NCBI GenBank assembly: GCA_017983795.1
Contig: JAGOAS010000009.1
Span: 16,719 to 80,718, forward strand
DNA length: 64,000 bases
Source: Piscinibacter sp.
GTDB taxonomy: Bacteria; Pseudomonadota; Gammaproteobacteria; Burkholderiales; Burkholderiaceae_C
Reading direction: 5' to 3'
Under the pieces are notes generated by a model, which had not been told where the DNA came from, made no database searches, and saw only the letters and a program-made list of their open reading frames with translations. Positions 1-10,174 of this stretch are shown here, one piece after another (position 1 is the first letter of the stretch; every line of letters begins with the position of its first letter). The translations under genes and the position numbers were made by a program.

Positions 1-13
1 CGATCAACGACGA

Positions 14-36
14 GGCCGCCTGCGGGCGGCCTTCGT
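14..36 (+). terminator. Weak hairpin, possible terminator of an upstream gene
   Basis: A perfect 7-bp stem (GGCCGCC at 14-20, GGCGGCC at 25-31) with a TGCG loop is followed by TTCGTC. The T-tract is poor, so this may only be a stable stem at the end of a gene that lies outside the window. Confidence 0.3.
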
Positions 37-63
37 CATGGCGGGCCCGACAATAGGCGCCCC

Positions 64-1722
64 ATGCTGCGAATCACCGAACTGCGCCTGCCGCTGAACC
101 ACCCCGAGCCCGCGCTGCGCGCCGCGGTGCTGGCGCGCCTGGGGCTGGCCGATGCAGCGCTCAGGCAGATGACGATCGCGCGGCGCGGCTACGACGCACG
201 GCGCAAGAGCGACATCGTGCTGGTCTACTCGATCGACTGCGCGGTCGACGACGAGGCCGCCGTGCTCGCACGCCACGCCGGCGACCCGCACATCCGCACC
301 GCGCCGGACACCCGCTACCGCTTCGTCGCCGAACTGCCGGCCGACTACGCGCAGCGCCAGCGGCTGCGCCCGGTCGTGATCGGCTTCGGCCCCTGCGGGC
401 TGTTCGCCGCGCTGATCCTGGCGCAGACGGGCCTGCGGCCCATCGTGCTGGAGCGCGGCAAGGCGGTGCGCGAGCGCACGCAGGACACCTGGGGCCTGTG
501 GCGCCGCCGCGAGCTCAATCCCGAATCGAACGTGCAGTTCGGCGAAGGCGGCGCCGGTACCTTCTCCGACGGCAAGCTGTGGAGCCAGATCAGCGACCCG
601 CGCCACCTCACGCGCAAGGTGCTGACCGAGTTCGTCAAGGCCGGCGCGCCGCAGGAGATCCTCTACGTCAGCAAGCCGCACATCGGCACCTTCCGCCTCG
701 TCTCGATGATCGAGAAGATGCGCGCCGAGATCGAGGCGCTGGGCGGCGAGATCCGCTTCCGCGCGCACGTCACCGACCTGCACATCGAGGGCGGCGCGGT
801 GCGCGGCGTGGTGCTGGAAGACGGCAGCGAGATCGAGGCCGCTCACGTGGTGCTCGCGCTCGGCCACAGCGCGCGCGACACCTTTGCGATGCTGCAGACG
901 CGCGGCGTCTTCATGGAGCCCAAGCCCTTCTCGGTGGGCTTTCGCATCGAGCACCCGCAATCGATCATCGACAAGGCGCGCTTCGGCACCAGCGCCGGCC
1001 ACCCCCTGCTCGGTGCGGCCGACTACAAGCTGGTGCACCACGCGGGCAACGGCCGCTCGGTCTACAGCTTCTGCATGTGCCCCGGCGGCACGGTGGTGGC
1101 CGCGACCTCGGAGCCGGGCCGCGTGGTCACCAACGGCATGAGCCAGTACTCGCGCAACGAGCGCAACGCCAACGCCGGCATCGTGGTCGGCATCACGCCG
1201 CAGGACTATCGCCAGGACGGTCGCAGCGAGGGCGCCGTGAACCCGCTCGACGGCATCGCCTTCCAGCGCGCGCTCGAATCGCGCGCCTACGCGCTCGGCG
1301 GCGAGAACTACGACGCGCCCGGGCAGCGCGTCGCCGACTTCCTCGCCGGCAAGGCCTCGCGCGAATTCGGCAGCGTCGAGCCCTCGTACAAGCCGGGCGT
1401 GCGCGCGACCAACCTGGCCGAACGCGGCAACGAGAGCCTGCCGCCCTACGCGATCGCCGCAATCCGCGAGGCGCTGCCGGCCTTCGAGCGCCAGATCCGC
1501 GGCTTCGCGATGCCCGACGCGGTGCTGACCGGCGTCGAGACGCGCACCTCCTCGCCGCTGCGCATCACGCGCGGGCGCGACCTGCAGAGCCTGAACGTGA
1601 AGGGCCTCTACCCCGCCGGCGAGGGCGCCGGCTACGCGGGCGGCATCATGTCGGCAGGCGTCGATGGCATCGAGGTGGCCGAGGCGGTCACCCGTTCGAT
1701 CCTCGGCCTCACTGCGGCTTGA
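64..1722 (+). CDS. NAD(P)/FAD-dependent oxidoreductase (COG2509-like)
   Basis: This 552-residue protein is a flavin-dependent dehydrogenase of unknown substrate. An N-terminal region of about 100 residues is followed by a dinucleotide-binding motif (VIGFGPCGLFAALILA, about residues 104-119). Next comes an ERG acidic turn for the ribose and a QFGEGGAGTFSDGKL segment typical of this family. The C-terminal flavin-closing motif (LYPAGEGAGYAGGIMSAGVDG, about 518-538) is also present. It is a full-length single-gene unit whose 3' end overlaps the convergent downstream gene by 14 bp. The family has been annotated broadly as uncharacterised FAD-dependent dehydrogenases, so no reaction is assigned. 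The start at 64 is the first ATG after a probable terminator hairpin. Confidence 0.85.
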   Translation: MLRITELRLPLNHPEPALRAAVLARLGLADAALRQMTIARRGYDARRKSDIVLVYSIDCAVDDEAAVLARHAGDPHIRTAPDTRYRFVAELPADYAQRQRLRPVVIGFGPCGLFAALILAQTGLRPIVLERGKAVRERTQDTWGLWRRRELNPESNVQFGEGGAGTFSDGKLWSQISDPRHLTRKVLTEFVKAGAPQEILYVSKPHIGTFRLVSMIEKMRAEIEALGGEIRFRAHVTDLHIEGGAVRGVVLEDGSEIEAAHVVLALGHSARDTFAMLQTRGVFMEPKPFSVGFRIEHPQSIIDKARFGTSAGHPLLGAADYKLVHHAGNGRSVYSFCMCPGGTVVAATSEPGRVVTNGMSQYSRNERNANAGIVVGITPQDYRQDGRSEGAVNPLDGIAFQRALESRAYALGGENYDAPGQRVADFLAGKASREFGSVEPSYKPGVRATNLAERGNESLPPYAIAAIREALPAFERQIRGFAMPDAVLTGVETRTSSPLRITRGRDLQSLNVKGLYPAGEGAGYAGGIMSAGVDGIEVAEAVTRSILGLTAA

Positions 1723-2197
1723 CGAGCAGGTCCTGGATCGCCACTGACTTGACCGGCGGCGCCTTCGCGTCGGCGCCGTCCAGGTATTCGTTGAGGCGCT
1801 CGCGCATGTCCTCGGCCAGGCGCGGAATGCCCTGGGCGGCGCCGAGCTGCGCGCGCGTCTGCTGGGCGATGCTGACCTCGAGCAACAGGCCGATCTGCTG
1901 CACGTTGCGCTGGATGGTCGAGCGCGCCGCGCCGTCCGACACGTCGAGCGCGACGCGCGCCTTGACCACCGTGCCGTCGGAGGTGGTGGCGCGCACCGTC
2001 GGCAGCGCCACCCAGTCGGGCGCGGCCTGCGTGCGCGCCGGCTCGGCCCAGGGCATGTCGACCCACTTCATGCCCAGCGACACGCCCACCGGCAGCGCGA
2101 TCGCCGCGCCGAGCGCGGCCACGATGAAGAGCGAACGCCGGGTGTCGGCGGAAGGGGAATCGTCAGGGGCGGGAGCGAAGCTCGGCGGCGTGGCCAT
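1709..2197 (-). CDS. FliL-like single-pass membrane protein
   Basis: This 162-residue protein has a short cytoplasmic N-terminus, one membrane segment (about residues 22-42) and a periplasmic domain. The domain has a beta-rich first half, then an amphipathic helix ending RLNEYLD, and a final strand VKSVAIQDLLVKPQ. That arrangement resembles flagellar basal-body protein FliL, whose C-terminus ends in a similar strand. No flagellar gene is nearby, so it may be a stray FliL paralogue or an unrelated protein of the same shape. The start ATG at 2197 gives the expected short cytoplasmic tail. It converges on and overlaps the upstream FAD oxidoreductase gene. Confidence 0.55.
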   Translation of the reverse strand: MATPPSFAPAPDDSPSADTRRSLFIVAALGAAIALPVGVSLGMKWVDMPWAEPARTQAAPDWVALPTVRATTSDGTVVKARVALDVSDGAARSTIQRNVQQIGLLLEVSIAQQTRAQLGAAQGIPRLAEDMRERLNEYLDGADAKAPPVKSVAIQDLLVKPQ

Positions 2198-2314
2198 CGA
2201 TCGGGTCAGGGCTGTTCGGGCGGAACCCCGATTGGACGCTGCCCGGCCCCGCCGCGAACACCCGCCGGCGCGGCGAACGCGCCTGCGCCGTGGTGCGTTT
2301 CACGCCCGAGCCGA

Positions 2315-3790
<1,476 letters not shown>

Positions 3791-3834
3791 GGTGCGGGCT
3801 CCCGGTGGAGTGGAGCCGCGAGTGTAGAACCGGC

Positions 3835-4674
3835 TCAGCCCCGCTGCGCGAGCCACGCGAGCAAGCGCTCCAGCACCTGCGCGCGCTCGGGCTCGTTGAA
3901 GATCTCGTGGTACAGCGCCGGGAAGGCCTGCGCCTGCACCATGCCCGACGGTGCCGCCTGCGCGAAAGCCGCGCTGCCGCGCGGCGCGACGCAGCGATCC
4001 GCGCCCGCCCACAGCAGCAGCGTGGGCACGCGCCACAGCGGCGCGAGGTGGCGCACCAGCTCGCCGCCGTCGAGGATGAAGCGTGCGAGCCGCGGCGTGA
4101 TGCGCTCGTGCACCAGCGGGTCGGCAAGGTAGGCCGCCACCACCGCTGCATCGCGCGAGATCCATTCCGGCTTCAGGCCGTTGTTCACCGCGAGGCCGGG
4201 CGCGAGGCGGCCGAGCGTGGCCAGCAGCAGCTTCTGCGCGGCATTCGTGTCGGCGGCCAGCGCGGGCGACGACAGCACGAGTGCATCCACCGGCCGGGCC
4301 CAGGCCGCCGGCGGCGAGCGCAGGCCCTCGGCCAGAAAACGCGCCGCGACCAGCCCGCCCATGCTGTGGCCGAGCAGCAGCAGCGCGCCGCCACGCTCGG
4401 CGCGCAGCGCATCGATCACCGCGGCGAGATCGCGCAGCAGCGCCTCGTCGTCGGGGATCGCGCCGCGCGGCCCGGGGCTGCGGCCATGGCCGCGCTGGTC
4501 GTAGGCCACCACCTGCCAGCCCTGCGCGGCCAGCGTGGCGCCGACCTGCTCGTAGCGGCCCTTGTGCTCGCCCAGCCCGTGCACGATCAGCACGGTGCCG
4601 CGCGCGGTGCCGGCGGCAGGCCAGTCGCGCCGGCTCAGCGCGAGGCCGTCGGCGGTGAGGAAGCAATCGCCCAT
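3835..4674 (-). CDS. Alpha/beta hydrolase, lysophospholipase-like (monoglyceride lipase family)
   Basis: This 279-residue cytosolic serine hydrolase carries the nucleophile elbow GHSMGG in the fold order expected for COG2267 lysophospholipases and monoacylglycerol lipases. The oxyanion motif IVHGLGEHKGRY lies near residues 30-41. The segment LLWAGADRCVAP holds the acid residue, and LYHEIFNEPER near the C-terminus supplies the catalytic His in the usual YHE context. I chose the ATG at 4674 because an upstream in-frame ATG would add 13 unrelated residues running into the divergent promoter region. The real lipid or ester substrate is not evident. Confidence 0.85.
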   Translation of the reverse strand: MGDCFLTADGLALSRRDWPAAGTARGTVLIVHGLGEHKGRYEQVGATLAAQGWQVVAYDQRGHGRSPGPRGAIPDDEALLRDLAAVIDALRAERGGALLLLGHSMGGLVAARFLAEGLRSPPAAWARPVDALVLSSPALAADTNAAQKLLLATLGRLAPGLAVNNGLKPEWISRDAAVVAAYLADPLVHERITPRLARFILDGGELVRHLAPLWRVPTLLLWAGADRCVAPRGSAAFAQAAPSGMVQAQAFPALYHEIFNEPERAQVLERLLAWLAQRG

Positions 4675-4757
4675 CGTCGCAGTGTAGGGTGCGGTCGCGC
4701 AGGCGCTTGACAAGGCTTCGCGCCACGCTAGCCTCGGCCGCTGCCCTGGAGCCCACG

Positions 4758-5606
4758 ATGAGCGACGACTTCTTCACCCTGCAAACCGACGGCGCCGTGG
4801 CGCACCTGCAGCTGAACCGCCCCGAGCGCATGAACACCATGACGCCGGCCTTCTTCCCGGCGCTGCGCGACGCGGTGCGCGGCCTGCAGGACGACGCGCA
4901 GACGCGCGCGCTGGTGATCTCCTCCACCGGCCGGCATTTCAGCGCCGGCATGGCGCTCGAGGTGTTCGGCGGTTCATCCGAGGGCAGTGCGTTGCAGCAG
5001 ATGCTCGACACGCGCAGCCCGCGCGCGCGCCTGAGCTTCCAGGAATCGCTGCGCCGCCTGATCGACTGCTTCAGCGCACTCGACGAGGCGCGCTTCCCGG
5101 TGATCTGCGCCGTGCAGGGCGGCTGCATTGGCGGCGCACTCGACCTCGCCACCGCCTGCGACATGCGCGTCTGCAGCGCCGACGCCTTCTTCACCGTGCA
5201 GGAGATCCACATCGGCATGATGGCCGACCTGGGCGTGCTGCAGCGCCTCGCCAAGATCGTGCCGCAGGGCGTGGCGCGCCAGATGGCCTACACCGGCGAG
5301 CGCGTCGATGCGAAGCGCGCGCTCGAAACCGGCCTGGTCAACGCGGTGCTGGCCGACCACGCCGCGGTGCTCGAGCATGCGCTGGGCCTGGCGCGCCAGA
5401 TCGCCGCCAAGTCGCCGCTCGCGGTGGCCGGCAGCAAGATGGCGCTCAACCTCGCGCGCGACCACGGCACCGCCTCCGCCCTGCAGCAGATGACGCTGCT
5501 GCAGAGCGCGATCTTCGACACCACCGAGATGGCCGAGGCCATCGCCGCGTGGAAGGACAAGCGCGAAGGCGAGTTCGCGCCGCTGGCACCCATCCCCCGG
5601 GTCTGA
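4758..5606 (+). CDS. Crotonase family protein, probable delta(3,5)-delta(2,4)-dienoyl-CoA isomerase
   Basis: This 282-residue crotonase-fold enzyme should act on fatty acyl-CoA thioesters in beta-oxidation. The oxyanion segments GRHFSAGMAL and QGGCIGGALDL are present. Asp129, Glu149 and Asp157 have the same spacing (20 and 8 residues) as the Asp-Glu-Asp catalytic triad of mammalian ECH1, and the surrounding DLATACD, QEIHIG and ADLG segments match that enzyme. A true enoyl-CoA hydratase would have Glu at the first position. The assignment is therefore isomerisation of 3,5-dienoyl-CoA to 2,4-dienoyl-CoA, needed for odd-position unsaturated fatty acids. The start at 4758 follows a GGAG-like site. 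A strong terminator hairpin lies just after the stop. Confidence 0.82.
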   Translation: MSDDFFTLQTDGAVAHLQLNRPERMNTMTPAFFPALRDAVRGLQDDAQTRALVISSTGRHFSAGMALEVFGGSSEGSALQQMLDTRSPRARLSFQESLRRLIDCFSALDEARFPVICAVQGGCIGGALDLATACDMRVCSADAFFTVQEIHIGMMADLGVLQRLAKIVPQGVARQMAYTGERVDAKRALETGLVNAVLADHAAVLEHALGLARQIAAKSPLAVAGSKMALNLARDHGTASALQQMTLLQSAIFDTTEMAEAIAAWKDKREGEFAPLAPIPRV

Positions 5607-5610
5607 GCCT

Positions 5611-5633
5611 CGCCTGCAAGCGCAGGCGTCTTT
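5611..5633 (+). terminator. Rho-independent terminator after the crotonase gene
   Basis: A 7-bp perfect stem (CGCCTGC at 5611-5617, GCAGGCG at 5622-5628) with a 4-base AAGC loop is followed by TCTTT. It begins four bases after the crotonase stop and separates that gene from the efflux operon. Confidence 0.7.
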
Positions 5634-5757
5634 GGTTAGCATTCGTCAAGACGTCTCGCGCACGCCGGGCCCACCGGCCCGCACTCCCTTCGCGTGCACT
5701 CCCGCTGACCCGTGACCACGGCCCATGAGGCCGGCGGTCCGTATTCGAGGACAGGTC

Positions 5758-6945
5758 ATGACTCCTGGCGTTCGCGCGCTCGTGCTCTCCTTTGCCCTTC
5801 TGGCTGCCGCGATCCTCGCCGGCTGCGGCCGCAGCGAGGCCCAGGGCGGCCCGCCGATGGCGCCGCCGGTGTCGGCCGCGCCGGCCGTCAGCCGCGACGT
5901 GACGCTCTACGACGAGTTCAGCGGCCGCCTCGAGGCGGTCGAATCGGTCGAGCTGCGCTCGCGCGTCGCCGGCACCCTGCAGAGCGTGCACTTCCGCGAC
6001 GGCCAGGAGCTGCAGCGCGGCGCGCCCATGTTCAGCATCGACGCGCGCCCCTTCACGGCCGAGCTGGCGCGGCTGGAAGCCCAGCTCGCCTCGGCGCGCA
6101 ACGCCGCGGCGCTGGCCGACACCGAAGTGGCGCGCACGCGCAAGCTGCTCGAGCAGAAGGCGGTGTCGCAGCAGGAGGCCGACCAGGCCGAGGCCGCCGC
6201 GCGCAACGCCGCCGCAGCGGTGAAGGCCGCCGAGGCCGCGGTGGCGGCGGCGCGGCTGAACGTCGAGTACACGCAGATCCGTGCGCCCATCGCCGGGCGC
6301 GCCTCGCGCGCCAACGTCACGCCGGGCAACCTGGTCGGCGTCGGCGATCCGGTGCTGACCACGCTGGTCGCGCAGGACAAGGTGCACGCCTGGTTCGACG
6401 TCAGCGAGCAGGCCTGGCTGCGCGTGCGCGGCCAGTTCAAGGGCGGCGCCGCGCCCAAGGTGGAGATGGCGCTGGCCGACGAGAGCGGCTTCCCGCACGC
6501 GGGCAGCGTCGACTTCGTCGACAACCGCCTCAACCCGGCCACCGGCGCGATCCGCGTGCGCGCGCTGTTCGACAACAAGGAGCGCCGCTTCGTGCCCGGG
6601 CTCTACGCGCGGCTGCGCCTGGCCGGCGGCAGCGCCAGCAAGGCGGTGCTGACGCCCGATCGCGCCATCGGCACCGACCAGACCAAGCGCTACGTCTTCG
6701 TCGTCGGCGCCGACAAGACCGCGCAGTTCCGCGAGGTGCAGCTGGGGCCGCTGGTCGGCGGCGGCATGCGCATCATCGCCGGCGGCCTGAAGGCCGGCGA
6801 GCTGGTGGTGGTCAACGGCCTGCAGCGCGTGCGCCCCGGCGCGCCGGTGCAGGCGCAGGTGCTGGCGGTGGACGCGCAGGGCCAGCCGGTCGAGGCGCCG
6901 CCGCCGGGCGCCGCGCCCGCGGGCTCGGCGCCGAAGAAGTCCTGA
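5758..6945 (+). CDS. RND efflux periplasmic adaptor subunit (MexE/AcrA type), lipoprotein
   Basis: This is the membrane-fusion protein linking the inner-membrane pump to the outer-membrane channel. The 395-residue product has a lipoprotein signal ending LAAAILAGC (Cys23). It then shows a lipoyl half-domain, an Ala-rich alpha-hairpin coiled coil (about 95-165), the second lipoyl half (IRAPIAGRASRANVTPGNLV) and beta-barrel and membrane-proximal domains. I use the ATG at 5758 because it directly precedes the signal peptide; an upstream in-frame ATG at 5725 would bury it. The pump gene starts 13 bp downstream and the channel gene overlaps the pump, so the three form one operon. Relatedness of the pump suggests the MexEF/BpeEF branch. 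Confidence 0.93.
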   Translation: MTPGVRALVLSFALLAAAILAGCGRSEAQGGPPMAPPVSAAPAVSRDVTLYDEFSGRLEAVESVELRSRVAGTLQSVHFRDGQELQRGAPMFSIDARPFTAELARLEAQLASARNAAALADTEVARTRKLLEQKAVSQQEADQAEAAARNAAAAVKAAEAAVAAARLNVEYTQIRAPIAGRASRANVTPGNLVGVGDPVLTTLVAQDKVHAWFDVSEQAWLRVRGQFKGGAAPKVEMALADESGFPHAGSVDFVDNRLNPATGAIRVRALFDNKERRFVPGLYARLRLAGGSASKAVLTPDRAIGTDQTKRYVFVVGADKTAQFREVQLGPLVGGGMRIIAGGLKAGELVVVNGLQRVRPGAPVQAQVLAVDAQGQPVEAPPPGAAPAGSAPKKS

Positions 6946-6958
6946 CGAGGCGCGCGCC

Positions 6959-9900
6959 ATGAACATCTCGCGCTTCTTCATCGACCGGCCGCGCTTCGCC
7001 GGCGTGCTGTCCATCCTCATCTTCCTGGTCGGCCTGATCGCGCTGCAGCGCCTGCCGATCTCCGAGTACCCCGAGGTCACGCCGCCGCAGGTGGTGGTGC
7101 GCGCGCAGTTCCCCGGCGCCAACCCGCGCGTCATCGCCGAGACCGTCTCCACGCCGCTGGAAGAGCAGATCAACGGCGTCGAGAACATGCTGTACATGAA
7201 CAGCCAGGCCTCGGCCGACGGGGCGATGACGCTGACGGTCAGCTTCAAGATCGGCACCGACCCGGAGGTCGCCGCCACCGAGGTGCAGAACCGCGTCAAC
7301 CGCGCGCTGCCGCGCCTGCCCGAGGTGGTGCGCCAGATCGGCGTGACCACCGAGAAGAGCTCGCCGAACTTCATCATGGTGGTGCACATGGTGTCGCCCG
7401 ACGAGCGCTACGACGCGCTCTACCTGCGCAACTACGCGGCGCTCAACGTGCGCGACCGGCTGATGCGCATTCCCGGCATCGGCACGGTGATCGCGTTCGG
7501 CTCGGGCGACTACGCGATGCGCATCTGGCTCGACCCGAACAAGCTCGCCGCGCGCAACCTCAGCTCGGCCGACGTCGTGAAGGCGCTGCGCGAGCAGAAC
7601 GCGCAGGTGGCCGCCGGCGTGGTCGGCGCGCCGCCCCTGCCCGGCCGCACCGACTTCCAGCTCGCCGTCAACACGCAGGGCCGGCTGAGCAGCGAAGCCG
7701 AGTTCGCCGACGTGATCGTCAGCGCCGACACCGCCGACGGCTCGCTGGTGCGCATCAAGGACATCGGCCGCGTCGAGCTCGGCCCCAACACCTACGCGAT
7801 GGGCTCCTACCTGAACAACAAGGAGGCCGCGGCGATCGGCATCTTCCAGGGCCCCAACTCGAACGCGCTGGCGCTCTCGAACGCCGTGCGCGCGACGATG
7901 GAGGAGTTGAAGAAGGACTTCCCGCCCGGCGTCGACTACCAGATCGTCTACGACCCGACGCGCTTCGTGCGCACCTCGATCGAGAAGGTGGTCTCCACGC
8001 TGTTCGAGGCCATCGCGCTGGTGGTGCTGGTGGTGGTGGTATTCCTGCAGACCTGGCGCGCCTCGGTCATCCCGCTGCTGGCGGTGCCGGTGTCGGTGGT
8101 CGGCACCTTCGCGGTGCTGCTGGCGCTGGGCTTCTCGATCAACACGCTGACGCTGTTCGGCCTGGTGCTGTCGATCGGCATCGTGGTCGACGACGCCATC
8201 GTGGTAGTCGAGAACGTCGAGCGCAACATCGAGGCCGGCCTGAATCCGCGCGACGCCGCGGTGCACGCCATGCAGGAAGTGTCGGGCCCGATCATCGCCA
8301 TCGGCCTGGTGCTGTGCGCGGTGTTCGTGCCGCTGGCCTTCGTGGCCGGGCTGGAAGGCCAGTTCTACCGCCAGTTCGCGGTGACCATCGCGATCTCGAC
8401 GGTGATCTCGGCCTTCAACTCGCTGACGCTCTCGCCGGCGATGGCGGCCCTGCTGCTGCGCCCGCACGACGCGCCCAAGGACGCGCCGACGCGGCTGATG
8501 GACGCGGTGTTCGGCGGCTTCTTCCGCTGGTTCAACCGCGTCTTCAAGCGCAGCTCGGAGAACTACTCGGGCAGCGTCACCGCCATCGTCGCGCGGCGCA
8601 AGACCGTCGCGCTGCTGGTCTACGCCGCGCTGCTCGGCCTGGCGGTGCTGCTGTTCATGCGCGTGCCGCCCGGCTTCGTGCCGCAGCAGGACAAGCAGTA
8701 CCTGATCGGCATCGCGCAGCTGCCCGAGGGCGCGAGCCTGGCGCGCACCACCGAGGTGATCGAGCGCCTGTCGAGCATCGCCAAGAGCGTGCCCGGCGTG
8801 CGCGACTCGGTGGCCTTCCCTGGCCTGTCGATCAACGGCTTCACCGCGGCGCCGAACTCCGGCATCGTCTTCTTCGGCCTCGACGAGTTCGAGCAGCGCA
8901 AGACGCCGGACCTCAGCGCCGACGCCATCGTCGGCCAGATCAACATGCGCATAGCCGCCATCCAGGATGCCTTCCTGTTCGTGCTCTCGCCGCCGCCGGT
9001 CAACGGGCTGGGCAACGCCAGCGGCTTCAAGCTGCAGATCCAGGATCGCGCCGGCCTCGGCGAGACGGCCATGCAGGGCGTGGTGCAGCAGCTGATGGGG
9101 CGCGTCTACGGCAACCCGGCCGGCGGCATCACGCAGTTCTTCAGCAACTACCAGATCAACGTGCCGCAGCTGTTCGCCGACGTCGATCGCACCAAGGCCA
9201 AGCAGATGGGCGTGAGCCTGTCGGACGTCTACGAGACCATGCAGACGTATCTCGGCTCGCTGTACGTCAACGACTTCAACCGCTTCGGCCGCACCTTCCA
9301 GGTCATCGTGCAGGCCGACGCGCCCTTCCGCGGCCGGCCCGAGGACATCGGCCACCTCAAGGTGCGCAACAACCGCGGCCAGATGGTGCCGCTGGCCGCG
9401 CTGATGACGGTGCAGCCCACCTTCGGCCCCGGCTCGGTGACGCGCTACAACGGCTTCTTCTCGGCCGACATCAACGGCGCGCCCAAGCCCGGCGTGAGCT
9501 CGGGCCAGGCGCAGGCCGAGATGGAAAAGATCCTCGCCCAGACGCTGCCGCGCGGCATGGGCTACGAGTGGACCGAGCTCGTGTACCAGGAGAAGATCGC
9601 CGGCAACACCATGGTCTTCATCTTCCCGCTGTGCGTGCTGCTGGTATTCCTGGTGCTGGCGGCCACCTACGAGAGCTGGACGCTGCCGCTGGCCATCATC
9701 CTGATCGTGCCGATGTGCATCCTCTCGGCGATGACGGGCGTGTGGGCGAGCGGCCTGCTCGGCGCGCCGGGCGACAACAACATCTTCACCAAGGTGGCGC
9801 TCGTCGTGCTGGTGGGCCTGGCGTGCAAGAACGCGATCCTGATCGTCGAGTTCGCGAAGGATCTCGAGGAGAAGGGCGAGACGCTGATGCACGCCATCGT

Positions 9901-10174
9901 GCACGCCACGCGCATGCGGCTGCGCCCCATCCTGATGACCTCGATCGCCTTCATCGCCGGCGTGATCCCGCTGGTGTTCTCCACCGGCGCGGGCGCCGAG
10001 ATGCGCCGCGCCATGGGCATCGCGGTGTTCTCCGGCATGCTGGGCGTGACCTTCTTCGGTCTGTTCCTGACGCCGGTGTTCTACGTGGTGCTGCGCCGGC
10101 TCACCGAGCGGCGACGCGCCGCCGCCGCCCACGAACATGCCGAGGTGCTGGCCCGTGGAGGCGACCATGCGTGA
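6959..10174 (+). CDS. RND multidrug efflux permease, HAE1 family (MexF-like)
   Basis: The 1071-residue protein is the proton-driven trimeric inner-membrane pump. It opens MNISRFFIDRPRFAGVLSIL, a classic HAE1 start, and has the standard layout of one transmembrane helix, a large periplasmic loop, six helices, a second loop and five more helices. The proton-relay pair in helix 4 is present as Asp411-Asp412 (IGIVVDDAIVVVENVER). Helix 10-11 segments (LVGLACKNAILIVEFAK) are also intact. Length and start sequence are closest to MexF/BpeF-type pumps that export chloramphenicol, trimethoprim and quinolones, but substrates cannot be read from sequence. The 3' end overlaps the channel gene by 8 bp. Confidence 0.96.
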   Translation: MNISRFFIDRPRFAGVLSILIFLVGLIALQRLPISEYPEVTPPQVVVRAQFPGANPRVIAETVSTPLEEQINGVENMLYMNSQASADGAMTLTVSFKIGTDPEVAATEVQNRVNRALPRLPEVVRQIGVTTEKSSPNFIMVVHMVSPDERYDALYLRNYAALNVRDRLMRIPGIGTVIAFGSGDYAMRIWLDPNKLAARNLSSADVVKALREQNAQVAAGVVGAPPLPGRTDFQLAVNTQGRLSSEAEFADVIVSADTADGSLVRIKDIGRVELGPNTYAMGSYLNNKEAAAIGIFQGPNSNALALSNAVRATMEELKKDFPPGVDYQIVYDPTRFVRTSIEKVVSTLFEAIALVVLVVVVFLQTWRASVIPLLAVPVSVVGTFAVLLALGFSINTLTLFGLVLSIGIVVDDAIVVVENVERNIEAGLNPRDAAVHAMQEVSGPIIAIGLVLCAVFVPLAFVAGLEGQFYRQFAVTIAISTVISAFNSLTLSPAMAALLLRPHDAPKDAPTRLMDAVFGGFFRWFNRVFKRSSENYSGSVTAIVARRKTVALLVYAALLGLAVLLFMRVPPGFVPQQDKQYLIGIAQLPEGASLARTTEVIERLSSIAKSVPGVRDSVAFPGLSINGFTAAPNSGIVFFGLDEFEQRKTPDLSADAIVGQINMRIAAIQDAFLFVLSPPPVNGLGNASGFKLQIQDRAGLGETAMQGVVQQLMGRVYGNPAGGITQFFSNYQINVPQLFADVDRTKAKQMGVSLSDVYETMQTYLGSLYVNDFNRFGRTFQVIVQADAPFRGRPEDIGHLKVRNNRGQMVPLAALMTVQPTFGPGSVTRYNGFFSADINGAPKPGVSSGQAQAEMEKILAQTLPRGMGYEWTELVYQEKIAGNTMVFIFPLCVLLVFLVLAATYESWTLPLAIILIVPMCILSAMTGVWASGLLGAPGDNNIFTKVALVVLVGLACKNAILIVEFAKDLEEKGETLMHAIVHATRMRLRPILMTSIAFIAGVIPLVFSTGAGAEMRRAMGIAVFSGMLGVTFFGLFLTPVFYVVLRRLTERRRAAAAHEHAEVLARGGDHA

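Noticed and set aside
4-1041. Long open frame antisense to the FAD oxidoreductase gene
   Set aside because: Its translation is Arg/Ala/His-rich with no domain, and it is a mirror of the GC-rich codon pattern on the other strand.
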